Shown: positions 8,188 through 17,356, numbered from the stretch's first letter. The stretch: 64,000 bases of DNA from Streptomyces radiopugnans (GCF_900110735.1 NZ_FOET01000007.1:62001-126000); one strand, 5' to 3'. The notes: generated from the letters alone by a model not told the origin. Program-made: numbers and translations.

Positions 8188-9216
8188 TCAGCGGCCCGCG
8201 GCGTTCGCCACGAGGCCGCCCCGCACGGCCGCCGGCGCACCGCCGCGGGCCAGCGCGCGCTGCCGGTGGTCGCTGGGCGAGGTGCCGTAGGCGACGCGGA
8301 AGGCGCGGCTGAAGGCGGAGGGGTCGGTCAGACCCCACCGGGCGGCGACGGCGTGGATGGGCGTGCGGTGCAGGGCGGGGTCGGACAGGTCCTGCCGGAT
8401 GCGTCGCAGCCGCTGGTCGCGCAGGAAAGCCGAGACGGTGGAGCCCTCGTCCCGGAACAGCCGGTGCAGATGGCTCAGGGAGATGTGGTGCGCCGCCGCG
8501 ATCGCGGGCGGGGACAGGTGCGGGTCGTGCAGGTGCCGGCGTATGTGGGCCTTGACGCGCAGCAGCAGGGCCCGCCGCTGGTCCTCCGGCGGCAGCGCGT
8601 GGTCGCTCTCCAGGGTGTGGGCGAACAGGGCGGACAGCAGGTCGACCGCGACCGCGGCCAGCCGGGGCCCGTCGGACGGCCGGTAGCGGGCGGAGTCCGC
8701 CGCCACCGTGGTCAGGAACTGCGCCAGCAGCGCCCCCATCCCCTCCCGCGCCGACAGCCGGTGGCGGGTCAGTCCGGCCAGCCGCTCCGGCGGCAGGTGC
8801 AGCAGGTCCCGCGGCACCTCCAGCCCGATGCCGCTGTACGGGCCGTCGCCGTCGCCCGCCCACATCTCGCACGGGCGCGAGGTGTCCACCACGCACAGGG
8901 AACCGGGACCGTAACCGTCCGCGCGGCCTTCCCGGGCGACCCTCAGCCGCCCCCGCAGCGGCAGGGACACATGGACGGTCCGCGGGTCGTGCCGCCGGAC
9001 CAGTTCCGGGGTGCGCCGCAGTACGGCGGGCCGGAACTCCGCGGGCCACACCGTCACGGCCCCGACGCCCAGCACGCGCACCCGGGCCCGGAAGTCCGCC
9101 CGGTGGGGGCTGTCCGCCTCCAGGGGCGCGTGGGCCCGCCGGACCAGCTCACGCCAGCGGTCGAACCGCTCGGCCGCGGGCACGTCCTCGCTTGTGAACG
9201 CCGTCTCGTACACCAT
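8188..9216 (-). CDS. AraC family transcriptional regulator
   Basis: A 342-residue regulator. The N-terminal ~200 residues form an AraC-binding-domain-like (AraC_binding_2/NimR-type) cupin region; the C-terminal ~100 residues are the double helix-turn-helix, with KAHIRRHLHDPHLSPPAIAA, SLSHLHRLFRDEGSTVSAFL and the signature second HTH (AARWGLTDPSAFSRAFRVAYGTSPSDHR). ATG at 9216 has AAGGAGG 5 bases upstream; the longer frame from 9270 lacks one. No obvious target gene is adjacent: it converges with a membrane-protein gene and is divergent from the STAND-WD40 gene (268 bp between). Its inducer is unknown. Confidence 0.88.
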   Translation of the reverse strand: MVYETAFTSEDVPAAERFDRWRELVRRAHAPLEADSPHRADFRARVRVLGVGAVTVWPAEFRPAVLRRTPELVRRHDPRTVHVSLPLRGRLRVAREGRADGYGPGSLCVVDTSRPCEMWAGDGDGPYSGIGLEVPRDLLHLPPERLAGLTRHRLSAREGMGALLAQFLTTVAADSARYRPSDGPRLAAVAVDLLSALFAHTLESDHALPPEDQRRALLLRVKAHIRRHLHDPHLSPPAIAAAHHISLSHLHRLFRDEGSTVSAFLRDQRLRRIRQDLSDPALHRTPIHAVAARWGLTDPSAFSRAFRVAYGTSPSDHRQRALARGGAPAAVRGGLVANAAGR

Positions 9217-9484
9217 GTGCTCCTCCTTCTCCCCGGTCGTGCCCCCGCCGCCGGCCCGGCCGGAGCACACCGGTCCGTCCGGCCATGCCCGGCACCGAGT
9301 CTCGGGGAGTACGGGTTGTCAGGCAGGCCCGTTCCGCCGCTCCGGACAATTCGCGGCCGGCGCGCGGCGCCGCCGGGGCGGCCGGAGACGGGACCGGGCG
9401 CGGACTTGTCGGCCGGTCGCGGGGGGCCTACGGTGGCGCCCGATCGCGGACGCGGCGGGCGGACGCGGCGGGGGAGGACACGCG

Positions 9485-12400
9485 ATGGGGCGCCGGGAGA
9501 AACCACTGGATCCGGCCGCCGGCCCGGTGCAGCGGTTCGCCGCCGAACTGCGCGAACTGCGCCGGGCGTCGGGCGGCACCACCTACCGGGCGATGGCGCA
9601 GCGGGCGCCCTACTCGGCGGCGACCCTGGCCGAGGCGGCGGCCGGCCGGAGACTGCCCACGCTCCCGGTCGCCCTGGCCTACGCGCAGGCCTGCGGCGGC
9701 GACCGGCGGGAGTGGGAGGAACGCTGGCGCCGGGCGTCCGCCGACGCACTGGCCCGGCCCTCCGGCGCGGAGGACGGCGCCGACGCCCCCTATCCGGGGC
9801 TGCGGCGCTTCCAGCCGGAGGACGAGAAACGGTTCTTCGGACGCGAACAGCTCACCGGCGACCTCGTACGCCGGATGGGGGAGGGCCGGTTCACGGCCGT
9901 CGTCGGCGCCTCCGGCAGCGGCAAGTCGTCGCTGCTGCGCGCGGGGCTGATCCCCGCCCTGCGCTCCGGCACCGCCGCGGTGCGGCCGGCCGCCGTCCGC
10001 GTCTTCACCCCCGGCCCGCACCCGATGAGGGACCACCCCCGTCTGCTCGCGCCGGCCTCCCACGCCCCCGACGCGGACACGGTGGTCGTCGTCGACCAGT
10101 TCGAGGAGGTCTTCACCCTCTGCCGCGATCCCGGGGAGCGCAGGGAGTTCATCGGCCTGCTGCTGGCGGCCCGCCGCCCCCGCAGCCGGCTGCGGGTCGT
10201 CGTCGCGGTCAGGGCGGACTTCTTCGGCCACTGCGCGGGCCACCCCGACCTCGCCGACGCCCTGCGGGACGCCACGCTCCTGGTCGGGCCGATGACCCCG
10301 GCACAACTGCGCCGGGCCATCGTCCGCCCGGCCGCCGACGCGGGCCTGATCGTCGAACGCGCACTCACCGCGAGACTGGTGGACGAGGCGACGGGCGAGC
10401 CCGGAGGGCTGCCGCTGATGTCCCACGCCCTGCTGGAGACCTGGCGCCGGCGCCGCGGACGCGCGCTGACCCTGGCGGCCTACGAGGCCGCCGGCGGCAT
10501 ACGCGGCGCCATCGCCCAGACCGCCGAGGACCTCTACACCCGGCTGGACCCCGAGCAGGCCGCCGCCGCCCGCAGGATCCTGCTGCGGCTGGTCAACCCC
10601 GGCGAGGGCGCGCCCGACACCCGGCGCCCCACCGACCGCGGCGAGCTGGGCGCGGACGGCGCGGGCCGCACCGCCGAGGCGGAGGTGCTGGAGCGGCTGG
10701 CACGGGCCCGTCTGGTCACCCTCGACGGCTCGACGGTGACCCTGGCGCACGAGGCGCTGATCGCGGCCTGGCCCCGGCTGCGCGGCTGGATCGAGGCGGA
10801 CCGGCGGCGGCTGCTCGTCCACCGGCAGCTCACCGAGGCGGCACAGGCATGGCACTCCCTGGACCGCGACACCGGAGCCCTCTACCGGGGCGCCCGGCTC
10901 GCGGCGGCCCGGGACCGGCTCGGCGGCGCGGGGGTCGGCCTCACCGCGCTGGAGCGAGAGTTCCTGCTGGCCAGCGAGGCCGCCGAGGAGGCGGAGGCGG
11001 AGGAGGCCCGCGCCCGGACCACGCGGCTGCGGCGTCTGTCGGTGATGCTGTCCGCCCTGCTGGTGCTCTGCGCGACCGCGGTCGCGGCGACCTTCCAGCA
11101 GTACTCGATCGCCCGTGAACAGCGCCGCGTCGTCACCTCGCACGAACTGGCCGCCCAGGCCGACTCGATGGCCGGGGAACGCCCGGAGGCGGCGGCGATG
11201 CTGGCCCTGGCCGCCTTCCAGCGGGCCGACGTCCCCGAGACGCGCAGCAGTCTGCTGTCCGCCTACGCCCGCTACCGGGCCGACCGGTTCGCCGCACACG
11301 CCGGCACCGTGTCGGCGATGGAGTTCTCCCCCGACGGCCGCACCCTGGCCACGGCCGGGGACGGCCACGGCGTCAGGCTGTGGGACACCCGGGCCCGCCA
11401 GATCGCCGCCACCCTCGCCGGCCACACGGACCGGGTGAACGACGTGGGCTTCTCCCCGGACGGCCGGCTGCTGGCCACCGCGGGCGACGACCGCAGCGCC
11501 AAGCTGTGGGACACCCGGACCCACCGGGTGGTCGCCACCCTCACCGGCCACACCGGCCAGGTGACGACGGTGGCCTTCTCCCCGGACGGCCGCACCCTGG
11601 CCACCGGCGGCGGCGACGGCGCCGTACGGCTGTGGGACACCGGGAAGGAGCGGCAGTCGGCCGTCCTGTCCGGACACACGGGCGAGGTGACGGCCGTCGC
11701 CTTCTCCCCGGACGGCCGCACCCTGGTCACCGGCGGCGTCGACGCCACCCTGCGCATGTGGGACACCGCGTCGGGCCGGGAGAGCGCCACCCTCGCCGTC
11801 ATGAGGAACGCGTCGACGGGGCAGCGGAGTCCGGTCTACGACGTGGCGTTCTCACCCGACGGACGCACCCTGGCCGCGGCCGGCACCGAGATCACCCGGC
11901 TGTGGGACACGGCCACCTACCACTACCGGAAGACCACCGCGGTGACGGGCCGCCGCGAACACGCCCACCGGGAACTGGCGTTCACCCCCGACAGCCGGAC
12001 CCTCGCCGTCACCGGCGCCGACGGCACCGTCCGGTTCTGGGACACCGGCGACCACCGCACGACCGCCACCATCACCGCAGGGGAGGAGCCGGCCGCCTAC
12101 GAGACGGCGCTGTCCCCCGGCGGCCGCGTCCTGGCCGTGGCCGACGGCGAGGGCCGGGTGCAGCTGTGGGACACCGCCACGCAGCAGCGGACCGCCGTCC
12201 TCGGCGCCGCCGCGCCGTTCTCCCGGCTGGCGGCGTTCTCCCCCGACGGCCGCACCCTGGCCACCACCGGGTCCGCCGACGGGGCGGTGGAGCTGTGGCG
12301 GGTGGGCGGACACCGCCGGCTGCGCACCCTGGGACACGGAAGCGACGTGCACACGGCGGCCTTCTCCCCGGACGGCCGCACCCTGGCCACCGGCGCCGCC

Positions 12401-13141
12401 GACGGCACGGTCCGGTTGTGGGACGCCGACTCCGGACGGCGGCGGGCCGCCCTCACCGGCCACACCGACGCGGTGACGGCCGTCGCCTTCTCCCCGGACG
12501 GCCGCACCCTGGCCACCGGTTCAGCCGACGACACCGTACGGCTGTGGGACGCCGGGAAGGGCCGGCAGACGGCCGTCCTCAGACGGCACACCGACCGGGT
12601 GCGCGCGCTGGCCTTCTCCCCGGACGGCCGCACCCTGGCCACGGCCTCCGCCGACCGCACCGTACTGGTGTGGGAGACGGGCGCCCGGCGGGTGCGGACC
12701 TCCCTCACCGGCCACGAGGGTCCGGTCACCGGCGTGGCGTTCGCCCCCGGCGGCCGTCTGCTGGCGACCGCCGCCGGGGGCCGCGTACGGCTGTGGGACA
12801 CGGCCTCGTACCGCACCGCCGCCACCCTCACGGGCCACCCCGACGGCGCGGAGCACGTGGCGTTCGCCCCGGGCGGCGAAACGCTGGTCACCGCGGGAGC
12901 GGGCACGATCCACCTGTGGGACACCGCCTCGCACGACACGGCGGCCACACTCACCGGCGACGGGGAGATCTCCGCCATGGCCCTGAGCCCGGACGGCCGC
13001 ACCCTGGCCACCGCGGGCGAGGAGAAGCGCCTGTGGCGTATCGACGCGGGCGAGGTGGCGGCCGAGGTCTGCCGGGCGAGGCGGACCCACCGGTGGTCCG
13101 AGCTGGTCTCGGACCTGCCCGCCGCCCCTTCCTGCCCCTGA
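9485..13141 (+). CDS. HTH–STAND NTPase–WD40 signalling protein
   Basis: A 1218-residue multidomain protein. Residues ~15–85 form an XRE-like helix-turn-helix (ELRELRRASGGTTYRAMAQR...TLAEAAAGRRLPTL). From ~100 comes an nSTAND1-type NTPase: PYPGLRRFQPEDEKRFFGRE, the P-loop GASGSGKS at 141–148, then VVVVDQFEEVFTLC as Walker B. A single membrane-like helix (LSVMLSALLVLCATAVAATF) lies near 518–538. From ~600 to the end are 14 WD40 repeats of about 42 residues (consensus FSPDGRTLATGxxDGxVRLWD), enough for two seven-bladed propellers. STAND proteins are ligand-triggered switches; this architecture is common in streptomycetes and its output is unknown. The start has GGGGAGG 7 bases upstream. Confidence 0.9.
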   Translation: MGRREKPLDPAAGPVQRFAAELRELRRASGGTTYRAMAQRAPYSAATLAEAAAGRRLPTLPVALAYAQACGGDRREWEERWRRASADALARPSGAEDGADAPYPGLRRFQPEDEKRFFGREQLTGDLVRRMGEGRFTAVVGASGSGKSSLLRAGLIPALRSGTAAVRPAAVRVFTPGPHPMRDHPRLLAPASHAPDADTVVVVDQFEEVFTLCRDPGERREFIGLLLAARRPRSRLRVVVAVRADFFGHCAGHPDLADALRDATLLVGPMTPAQLRRAIVRPAADAGLIVERALTARLVDEATGEPGGLPLMSHALLETWRRRRGRALTLAAYEAAGGIRGAIAQTAEDLYTRLDPEQAAAARRILLRLVNPGEGAPDTRRPTDRGELGADGAGRTAEAEVLERLARARLVTLDGSTVTLAHEALIAAWPRLRGWIEADRRRLLVHRQLTEAAQAWHSLDRDTGALYRGARLAAARDRLGGAGVGLTALEREFLLASEAAEEAEAEEARARTTRLRRLSVMLSALLVLCATAVAATFQQYSIAREQRRVVTSHELAAQADSMAGERPEAAAMLALAAFQRADVPETRSSLLSAYARYRADRFAAHAGTVSAMEFSPDGRTLATAGDGHGVRLWDTRARQIAATLAGHTDRVNDVGFSPDGRLLATAGDDRSAKLWDTRTHRVVATLTGHTGQVTTVAFSPDGRTLATGGGDGAVRLWDTGKERQSAVLSGHTGEVTAVAFSPDGRTLVTGGVDATLRMWDTASGRESATLAVMRNASTGQRSPVYDVAFSPDGRTLAAAGTEITRLWDTATYHYRKTTAVTGRREHAHRELAFTPDSRTLAVTGADGTVRFWDTGDHRTTATITAGEEPAAYETALSPGGRVLAVADGEGRVQLWDTATQQRTAVLGAAAPFSRLAAFSPDGRTLATTGSADGAVELWRVGGHRRLRTLGHGSDVHTAAFSPDGRTLATGAADGTVRLWDADSGRRRAALTGHTDAVTAVAFSPDGRTLATGSADDTVRLWDAGKGRQTAVLRRHTDRVRALAFSPDGRTLATASADRTVLVWETGARRVRTSLTGHEGPVTGVAFAPGGRLLATAAGGRVRLWDTASYRTAATLTGHPDGAEHVAFAPGGETLVTAGAGTIHLWDTASHDTAATLTGDGEISAMALSPDGRTLATAGEEKRLWRIDAGEVAAEVCRARRTHRWSELVSDLPAAPSCP
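11290..13060 (+). repeat. Tandem WD40-coding repeats, 14 units
   Basis: About 126-bp units within the STAND-WD40 gene. The DNA segment ttctccccggacggccgcac recurs almost unchanged in most units (for example near 11573, 11702, 12362, 12488 and 12614). The near identity at DNA level suggests recent duplication or gene conversion between blades; units 5–8 and 12–14 are more diverged. Confidence 0.8.
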
Positions 13142-13200
13142 GGCCCGGGCCCGGGGCGGCCGGCGGCGCGGGGCCGCCTGCGCGCCGCGCGGCTCTTTAC

Positions 13201-13476
13201 GTGGGTGTCATGGGGCCCACCTGCCCGCTGGCCACCACCGGCCGCGCCCACTACGGCGACCACCTCGCCGGGAGCGTCAGGGCACCGGACTTCTCGAAGG
13301 TGGAGTCGGCCGCCGGAGCGGTCGCCGAGACCCTGGACAGGCCGCCGGCCAGGCATGTGCAGCGGCTCAACCTGATCCGGCGCGCGATTCCGGCCCTGCA
13401 GACGGGCCAGTACCCCACCGAGGGGGTCAGCGGCGAGACGGCCTTCAAACGCCGCTGCACATCGTCCGGAGCACAG
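13201..13476 (+). pseudogene. Remnant of secreted alpha-amylase-type glycosidase (C-terminal part)
   Basis: One plus-strand frame reads MGPTCPLATTGRAHYGDHL, then VQRLNLIRRAIPALQTGQY, then AFKRRCTSS, closely resembling the region after the catalytic barrel in streptomycete GH13 alpha-amylase-like enzymes (LNxIRRAIPALQxGQYSTEG...AFKRRYT). There is no start codon with a ribosome site, no catalytic domain, and similarity stops near 13476 with frame breakdown. It is therefore a gene fragment between the STAND-WD40 gene and the endonuclease gene. The family call rests on recalled sequence patterns, not an alignment. Confidence 0.5.
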
Positions 13477-13654
13477 GCAGTACACGGGCGTCCCCGGCCG
13501 CGGGCGGTCCCTCCGGCGGGGGCCGGTGTTCTCGCGGCGGTCACGGGATCTTCCCGTTGCGCTGTTGGCAGGGACATGTCTATATGGGAGGCTCCGCATA
13601 TCGGACAACCGTTGGCAGTCCCTGATCCGGGGCTTACCGAAAGGACATCCCCAC

Positions 13655-14473
13655 ATGTCCCGCTCCCGTGGGTCCGCGGCCGGAGGCATAGCCCTGGCCG
13701 CGGCCGCCCTGCTGGCCGTGGCCGCCCCCACTTCCGTCTCGGCCGCCCCCGCACCCTTGTCGCCCGGCCCGGCCCCGGCCTCCGCGTCGGCCGACACCTA
13801 CTACGCGCCCGCCGAGGGGAAGACCGGCACCGCCCTGAAGGCGGCGCTCAACGACATCATCAGCGAGCAGGCCAGACTCTCCTACAGCCAGGTCTGGGAC
13901 GCGCTCGGAGACACCGACGAGGACCCCTCCGACCCGGACAACGTGATCCTGCTGTACACCGGCCGCTCCCAGGCGAAGTCCGAGCACGGCGGCGATCTGG
14001 GCGACTGGAACCGCGAGCACGTGTGGGCCAAGTCCCACGGCGACTTCGGCACCAGCACCGGACCCGGCACCGACCTGCACCATCTGCGCCCCACCGACGT
14101 ACGGGTCAACAGCATCCGGGGGAACAAGGACTTCGACAACGGCGGCAGCGCGGTCTCCGGGGCCCCCGGCAACTACACCGACGGCGACAGCTTCGAGCCG
14201 CGCGACGCGGTCAAGGGCGACGTGGCCCGCATGATCCTCTACATGGCCGTGCGCTACGAGGGCGAGGACGGCTTCGCCGACCTGGAGCCCAACGACCGTG
14301 TGGGCAACGGCTCGGCGCCGTACCACGGGCGTCTCGGCGTCCTGAAGCAGTGGCACCGCGAGGACCCGCCGGACTCCTTCGAGCGGAACCGCAACGAGGT
14401 CATCTACAACGAGTACCAGTACAACCGGAACCCGTTCATCGACCGCCCCGAGTGGGTCGAGGCCATCTGGTGA
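13655..14473 (+). CDS. Secreted endonuclease I family nuclease
   Basis: A 272-residue exported nuclease. A Sec signal peptide (MSRSRGSAAGGIALAAAALL, cleavage near the SVSAAP site around residue 31) is followed by the endonuclease I (beta-beta-alpha metal) domain: WNREHVWAKSHGDF, then TDLHHLRPTDVRVNSIRGNKDF, with His and Asn residues expected to bind Mg and activate water. MILYMAVRYEGEDGF, NEVIYNEYQYNRNPFIDRP and a conserved C-terminal Trp complete the family pattern. Likely role: extracellular DNA degradation for nutrient or phosphate recovery. The ATG at 13655 has AAAGGA 9 bases upstream; an upstream in-frame start at 13526 would mask the signal peptide. A very strong hairpin follows. Confidence 0.9.
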   Translation: MSRSRGSAAGGIALAAAALLAVAAPTSVSAAPAPLSPGPAPASASADTYYAPAEGKTGTALKAALNDIISEQARLSYSQVWDALGDTDEDPSDPDNVILLYTGRSQAKSEHGGDLGDWNREHVWAKSHGDFGTSTGPGTDLHHLRPTDVRVNSIRGNKDFDNGGSAVSGAPGNYTDGDSFEPRDAVKGDVARMILYMAVRYEGEDGFADLEPNDRVGNGSAPYHGRLGVLKQWHREDPPDSFERNRNEVIYNEYQYNRNPFIDRPEWVEAIW

Positions 14474-14506
14474 GACCGGCGCTCCGGCCGGGCCGCCGCT
14501 GAGAGG

Positions 14507-14561
14507 GAGGGCGGGGGCGCCGCGGCACCGTTCCCAACGGTGCCGCGGCGCCCCCGCCCTC
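14507..14561. terminator. Bidirectional terminator between endonuclease I and vanZ genes
   Basis: An exceptionally long perfect stem: arms 14507–14532 and 14536–14561 (26 bp) with a 3-base loop. It sits between two convergent genes and ends 7 bases before the minus-strand gene's stop. Confidence 0.9.
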
Positions 14562-14567
14562 AGGCCT

Positions 14568-15152
14568 TCACGCCTTCCCGGACCCGGTCGCCGCGGTGCG
14601 CTCCCGCCTCGCGCCCCGCTGCCACCGGCGACGGCGGGGCGGGTGGACGGCCCGGCCGATGCGGCGGCCGAGCAGCAGGTAACCCAGCAGCGCGCCGGTG
14701 GTGTTGAGGATGACGTCGTCGATGTCGAACGCCCGGCCCGGCACGACGGCTCCCTGCACCAGCTCCACCACGACCATCACCGCCGTGGTCAGCAGGACCA
14801 CCCGCAGCAGCCCGCGGGCGCGCGGCCAGGCCACCGGCAGCAGGACCCCGAACGGCACACCCAGGGCGATGTTGCCGCCGAGCTGTTTGACGGTGTCGCG
14901 GAACGCGGGCTGGTTCAGGTAGTTGCGGATGGAGTCGCCCGGCCGCAGATTGCTGTGCGTCAGTGCCTCGGAGGCGTACGACGGCGTCAGGGTCAGCCTG
15001 GCCAGGACGACGGCGAACAGCACCGTCGCCGCCAGGGCCACCACCATCACCAGCGCCCGCACCAGGGGCGACCGGGGGGCGGCGGGCTCCTCGCGCGGTG
15101 TGTCCCGCGCCGGTTCGGTACCCGTGCCCCTCGACAGGAGACCGTGCCTCAT
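14568..15152 (-). CDS. VanZ family membrane protein
   Basis: A 194-residue integral membrane protein with VanZ-like order: a cytoplasmic N-terminus, TM1 (LVRALVMVVALAATVLFAVV), an extracytoplasmic loop, then TM2 with the conserved GGNIALGVPFGVLLPVAW, TM3 (VVLLTTAVMVVVELVQGAV) and TM4 after RAFDIDDVILNTTGALLGYL, the family's signature. C-terminus is basic (HPPRRRRWQRGARR). VanZ relatives influence glycopeptide susceptibility or envelope stress, but no vanHAX-type genes are nearby, so a resistance role is not implied. GGGGTGG precedes the ATG at 15152. Confidence 0.85.
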   Translation of the reverse strand: MRHGLLSRGTGTEPARDTPREEPAAPRSPLVRALVMVVALAATVLFAVVLARLTLTPSYASEALTHSNLRPGDSIRNYLNQPAFRDTVKQLGGNIALGVPFGVLLPVAWPRARGLLRVVLLTTAVMVVVELVQGAVVPGRAFDIDDVILNTTGALLGYLLLGRRIGRAVHPPRRRRWQRGARRERTAATGSGKA

Positions 15153-15557
15153 CCGCTGCCACCCCCGGTTTCTGACGGTTCGCCGGCTGGAGCGGCGCGG
15201 TCACCGCGCCGTGGTCGCCGGATACCCGGAGTGAGGGCCCGTATGCGGGCCTCGCCGGACGGGGCCGGATTCCGCACGGGGCCGGGCGGGGAGGGACGTT
15301 GGTCCCTGCCGGGTGTTCCCTTTCGGCCCTGTGGCGGATGCGCCGGGGCGGGCAGCATCGTCGTGCGGCTGTGGGGAGCCGCAAGGGGGGAGAGGCCGAA
15401 GCGGCCCGGGAGGAGCGGCCCGGGCCGCCTCGCCGCGTCCGGGGCCTTTCCGGCCCCGTCCGGCCTTCCGGCGCATCCGTCCGGCCGGTGCGGTGACACG
15501 GCCCGAAAACGTGCCAGGGAGTGTTTGCCGTCTCCCCGCACCCGGCGCCTGACCCGC
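15153..15557. other. Intergenic region, no gene recognised
   Basis: About 400 bases of very G+C-rich DNA upstream of vanZ. Open frames on both strands are composition-driven and show no family pattern or ribosome-binding site. It presumably contains the vanZ promoter (minus strand); no clear -10/-35 pair was seen. Confidence 0.5.
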
Positions 15558-15604
15558 ACGGCCCGGCCGCCCCGTTCCCGGTGAGGAACGGAGGGCCGGG
15601 CCGT
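15558..15604 (-). terminator. Hairpin after minus-strand hypothetical gene
   Basis: ACGGCCCGGCC at 15558–15568 pairs with 15594–15604, and an inner stem CCGTTCC 15572–15578 pairs with 15585–15591, separated by a small symmetric bulge. It starts 33 bases past the stop of the gene at 15638. Confidence 0.7.
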
Positions 15605-15637
15605 GTCACCCGCGCCGGGAGCCGGGGGAGGACCGGG

Positions 15638-15985
15638 TCAGAAGGAGGGGAAGCCGGGCGACGCGGGCCCGAAGGACGCGGAGGAGGGCGGGGACGGGAG
15701 GGCGCCGGGCGCCGTGGTGGCCTCGCGCTCGGCCAGGGCGGCCTGGTCCAGGAGCCGCCGGGCCAGTTCGCGCGCCTCCCGGGTGGTGAGAGCGGCCCAG
15801 GCTCCGGGCGCGCTGCCGCTGCCCGGACCGAGATCCAGGGTCACCCGGCTGATCGGCCGACCCGCGGTGGGCAGCCGCAGACACTTCACGGTGATCCGCC
15901 GGTCGCAGGAGGTGATCATCGGCGTCTCGCCGGCCGGCTGGGGAAGCGCCCGTCCTGTCTCCGCCACTGTTCCCACACCTTCCAT
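15638..15985 (-). CDS. Hypothetical protein
   Basis: About 115 residues. A compact core (ITVKCLRLPTAGRPISRVTLDL...WAALTTREARELARRLLDQA) looks like a short beta-sheet followed by a helix and may bind DNA or metal through its Cys residues; the C-terminal Pro/Ser/Phe-rich tail appears disordered. Similar small proteins occur in streptomycetes without known function. The start is uncertain: ATG at 15985 lacks a strong ribosome site, and a GTG slightly downstream is possible. The good downstream hairpin supports a real transcript. Confidence 0.5.
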   Translation of the reverse strand: MEGVGTVAETGRALPQPAGETPMITSCDRRITVKCLRLPTAGRPISRVTLDLGPGSGSAPGAWAALTTREARELARRLLDQAALAEREATTAPGALPSPPSSASFGPASPGFPSF

Positions 15986-16087
15986 CTCATACCGCTCATA
16001 ACGCAGGGGCACAGTGGGTAGCGCTGCGCGGGCCCGGGATGTTCCCGCCCGCCGCCCGCCGGACCGGGCCGGCCCCGCAAACGCGTA

Positions 16088-16114
16088 CGGCCCGCCGGTC
16101 GCACCGGCGGGCCG
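16088..16114 (-). terminator. Hairpin terminator after flavohemoprotein gene
   Basis: CGGCCCGCCGGT at 16088–16099 pairs exactly with 16103–16114, with a 3-base loop, 39 bases past the minus-strand stop. Confidence 0.75.
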
Positions 16115-16153
16115 CACGTCCACCCGTGGCCGCCCCGGGGAGGGGCGGCGGCC

Positions 16154-17356
16154 TCAGGCCGCCGCGTCGGCCAGCCACAGGTCGGGCCCGAAGACCTCGT
16201 ACCGGATCTCCCGGGCCGGCACACCCGCGCGCAGCAGTTGCTCGCGGACCGAGCGCATGAAGGGCAGCGGACCGCACAGGTACACGCTCGCGTCGGTGTC
16301 CACCTCCAGATCACCGAGGTCCATCACCCCCTCGCGGGCGCCGGGCTCCTCGGCTCCGGGCCGCTCGTACCAGAACACCGAACGCGCGCCCGGCAGCCGC
16401 TCCACCAGCCGGTCGGTGTCGGCGCGCAGCGCGTGGTCCCCGGGGGAGCGGTCGGCGTGCAGCACCGTCACCGGGCGGGTGGAGCCGGTGACGGCGAGGT
16501 GTTCGAGCATGCCGACCATGGGGGTGCAGCCGATTCCCGCGGAGACCAGCATCAGCGGCCGGTCGGACCGGTCCAGCACCACGTCCCCGAAGGGGGCGGA
16601 CAGGGTGAGTCCGTCGCCCGCCCGCACGGTGCGGTGCAGCAGGTTGGAGACCTCGCCCTCCGGGGCGCCGTCGCCGTGGACCCGCTTGACGGTGATCCGA
16701 CGCGTCCGGTCCCCGGGGGCGGAGGAGAGGCTGTACTGGCGCAACTGGTGGACGCCGTCGGGCATCCGCACCCGCACGCTCACGTACTGGCCCGCACGGG
16801 CGGCGGGCGCGGGGGCCCCGTCGGAGGGACGCAGCAGGAAGGACACCGTGTCGGGGGTCTCCTCGCGCCGCTCGACCACCGTCCACCGCCGCCAGGGGTG
16901 CCCCGGCTTCACCTGCGCCATGAGGTAGAGGCGGGCCTCCTGCGCGATCAGGGCGCCGGCCATCAGCCAGTACACCTCGTCCCAGGCCGCCGCCACCTCG
17001 GGGGTGACCGCGTCGCCGAGCACATCGGCTATGGCGGCGAAGAGGTACTTGTGCACGATCGTGTACTGGTCCTCGGTGACGCCGACGGCGGCGTGCTTGT
17101 GGGCGATGCGGGCCAGCAGCGTGTCGGGCCGGGTGCCGGGCTCGGCGACCAGGGCGCCGGCGAAGGCGGCGATGGAGCCCGCCAGGGCCCTGCGCTGCGC
17201 GCCACTGGCCTGGTTGCCGCGGTTGAACATGCCGTCGAGCAGCTCGGGGCGGTCGGCGAACATGGTCGCGTAGAAGCGGGTGGTGATCTCGTCCAGCGCC
17301 CCGCCAACGGCGGGCAGGGTGGCACGGATCACCGAGGCCGATTCGGCGGAAAGCAT
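16154..17356 (-). CDS. hmp: Flavohemoprotein (nitric oxide dioxygenase type)
   Basis: A 400-residue three-domain protein. Residues 1–135 are a globin (proximal His in IAHKHAAVGV, distal-side FYATMFADRPELLDGMFN). Residues ~150–255 form the FAD-binding domain with RQYSLSSAP. The C-terminal NAD(P)H domain has LMLVSAGIGCTPMVGML and YLCGPLPFM. Such proteins oxidise NO to nitrate at the expense of NAD(P)H and O2, protecting from nitrosative stress. ATG at 17356 is chosen because AGGAG lies 5–9 bases upstream; the upstream extension to 17410 has no globin similarity. The gene is transcribed alone and ends at a tight hairpin. No NsrR box was recognised. Confidence 0.9.
   Translation of the reverse strand: MLSAESASVIRATLPAVGGALDEITTRFYATMFADRPELLDGMFNRGNQASGAQRRALAGSIAAFAGALVAEPGTRPDTLLARIAHKHAAVGVTEDQYTIVHKYLFAAIADVLGDAVTPEVAAAWDEVYWLMAGALIAQEARLYLMAQVKPGHPWRRWTVVERREETPDTVSFLLRPSDGAPAPAARAGQYVSVRVRMPDGVHQLRQYSLSSAPGDRTRRITVKRVHGDGAPEGEVSNLLHRTVRAGDGLTLSAPFGDVVLDRSDRPLMLVSAGIGCTPMVGMLEHLAVTGSTRPVTVLHADRSPGDHALRADTDRLVERLPGARSVFWYERPGAEEPGAREGVMDLGDLEVDTDASVYLCGPLPFMRSVREQLLRAGVPAREIRYEVFGPDLWLADAAA

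Noticed and set aside
11290..13060. Repetitive DNA, considered as a CRISPR array
   Set aside because: The repeats are about 126 bp, in frame, and encode WD40 blades; there are no spacers or cas genes.
14568..15152. VanZ gene as evidence of a glycopeptide resistance cluster
   Set aside because: No vanRS, vanHAX or other resistance genes lie nearby; VanZ-family proteins are common membrane proteins.
14643..15584. Long plus-strand frame opposite vanZ
   Set aside because: It is the shadow of the minus-strand VanZ gene and G+C-rich flanks, with low-complexity composition and no family pattern.
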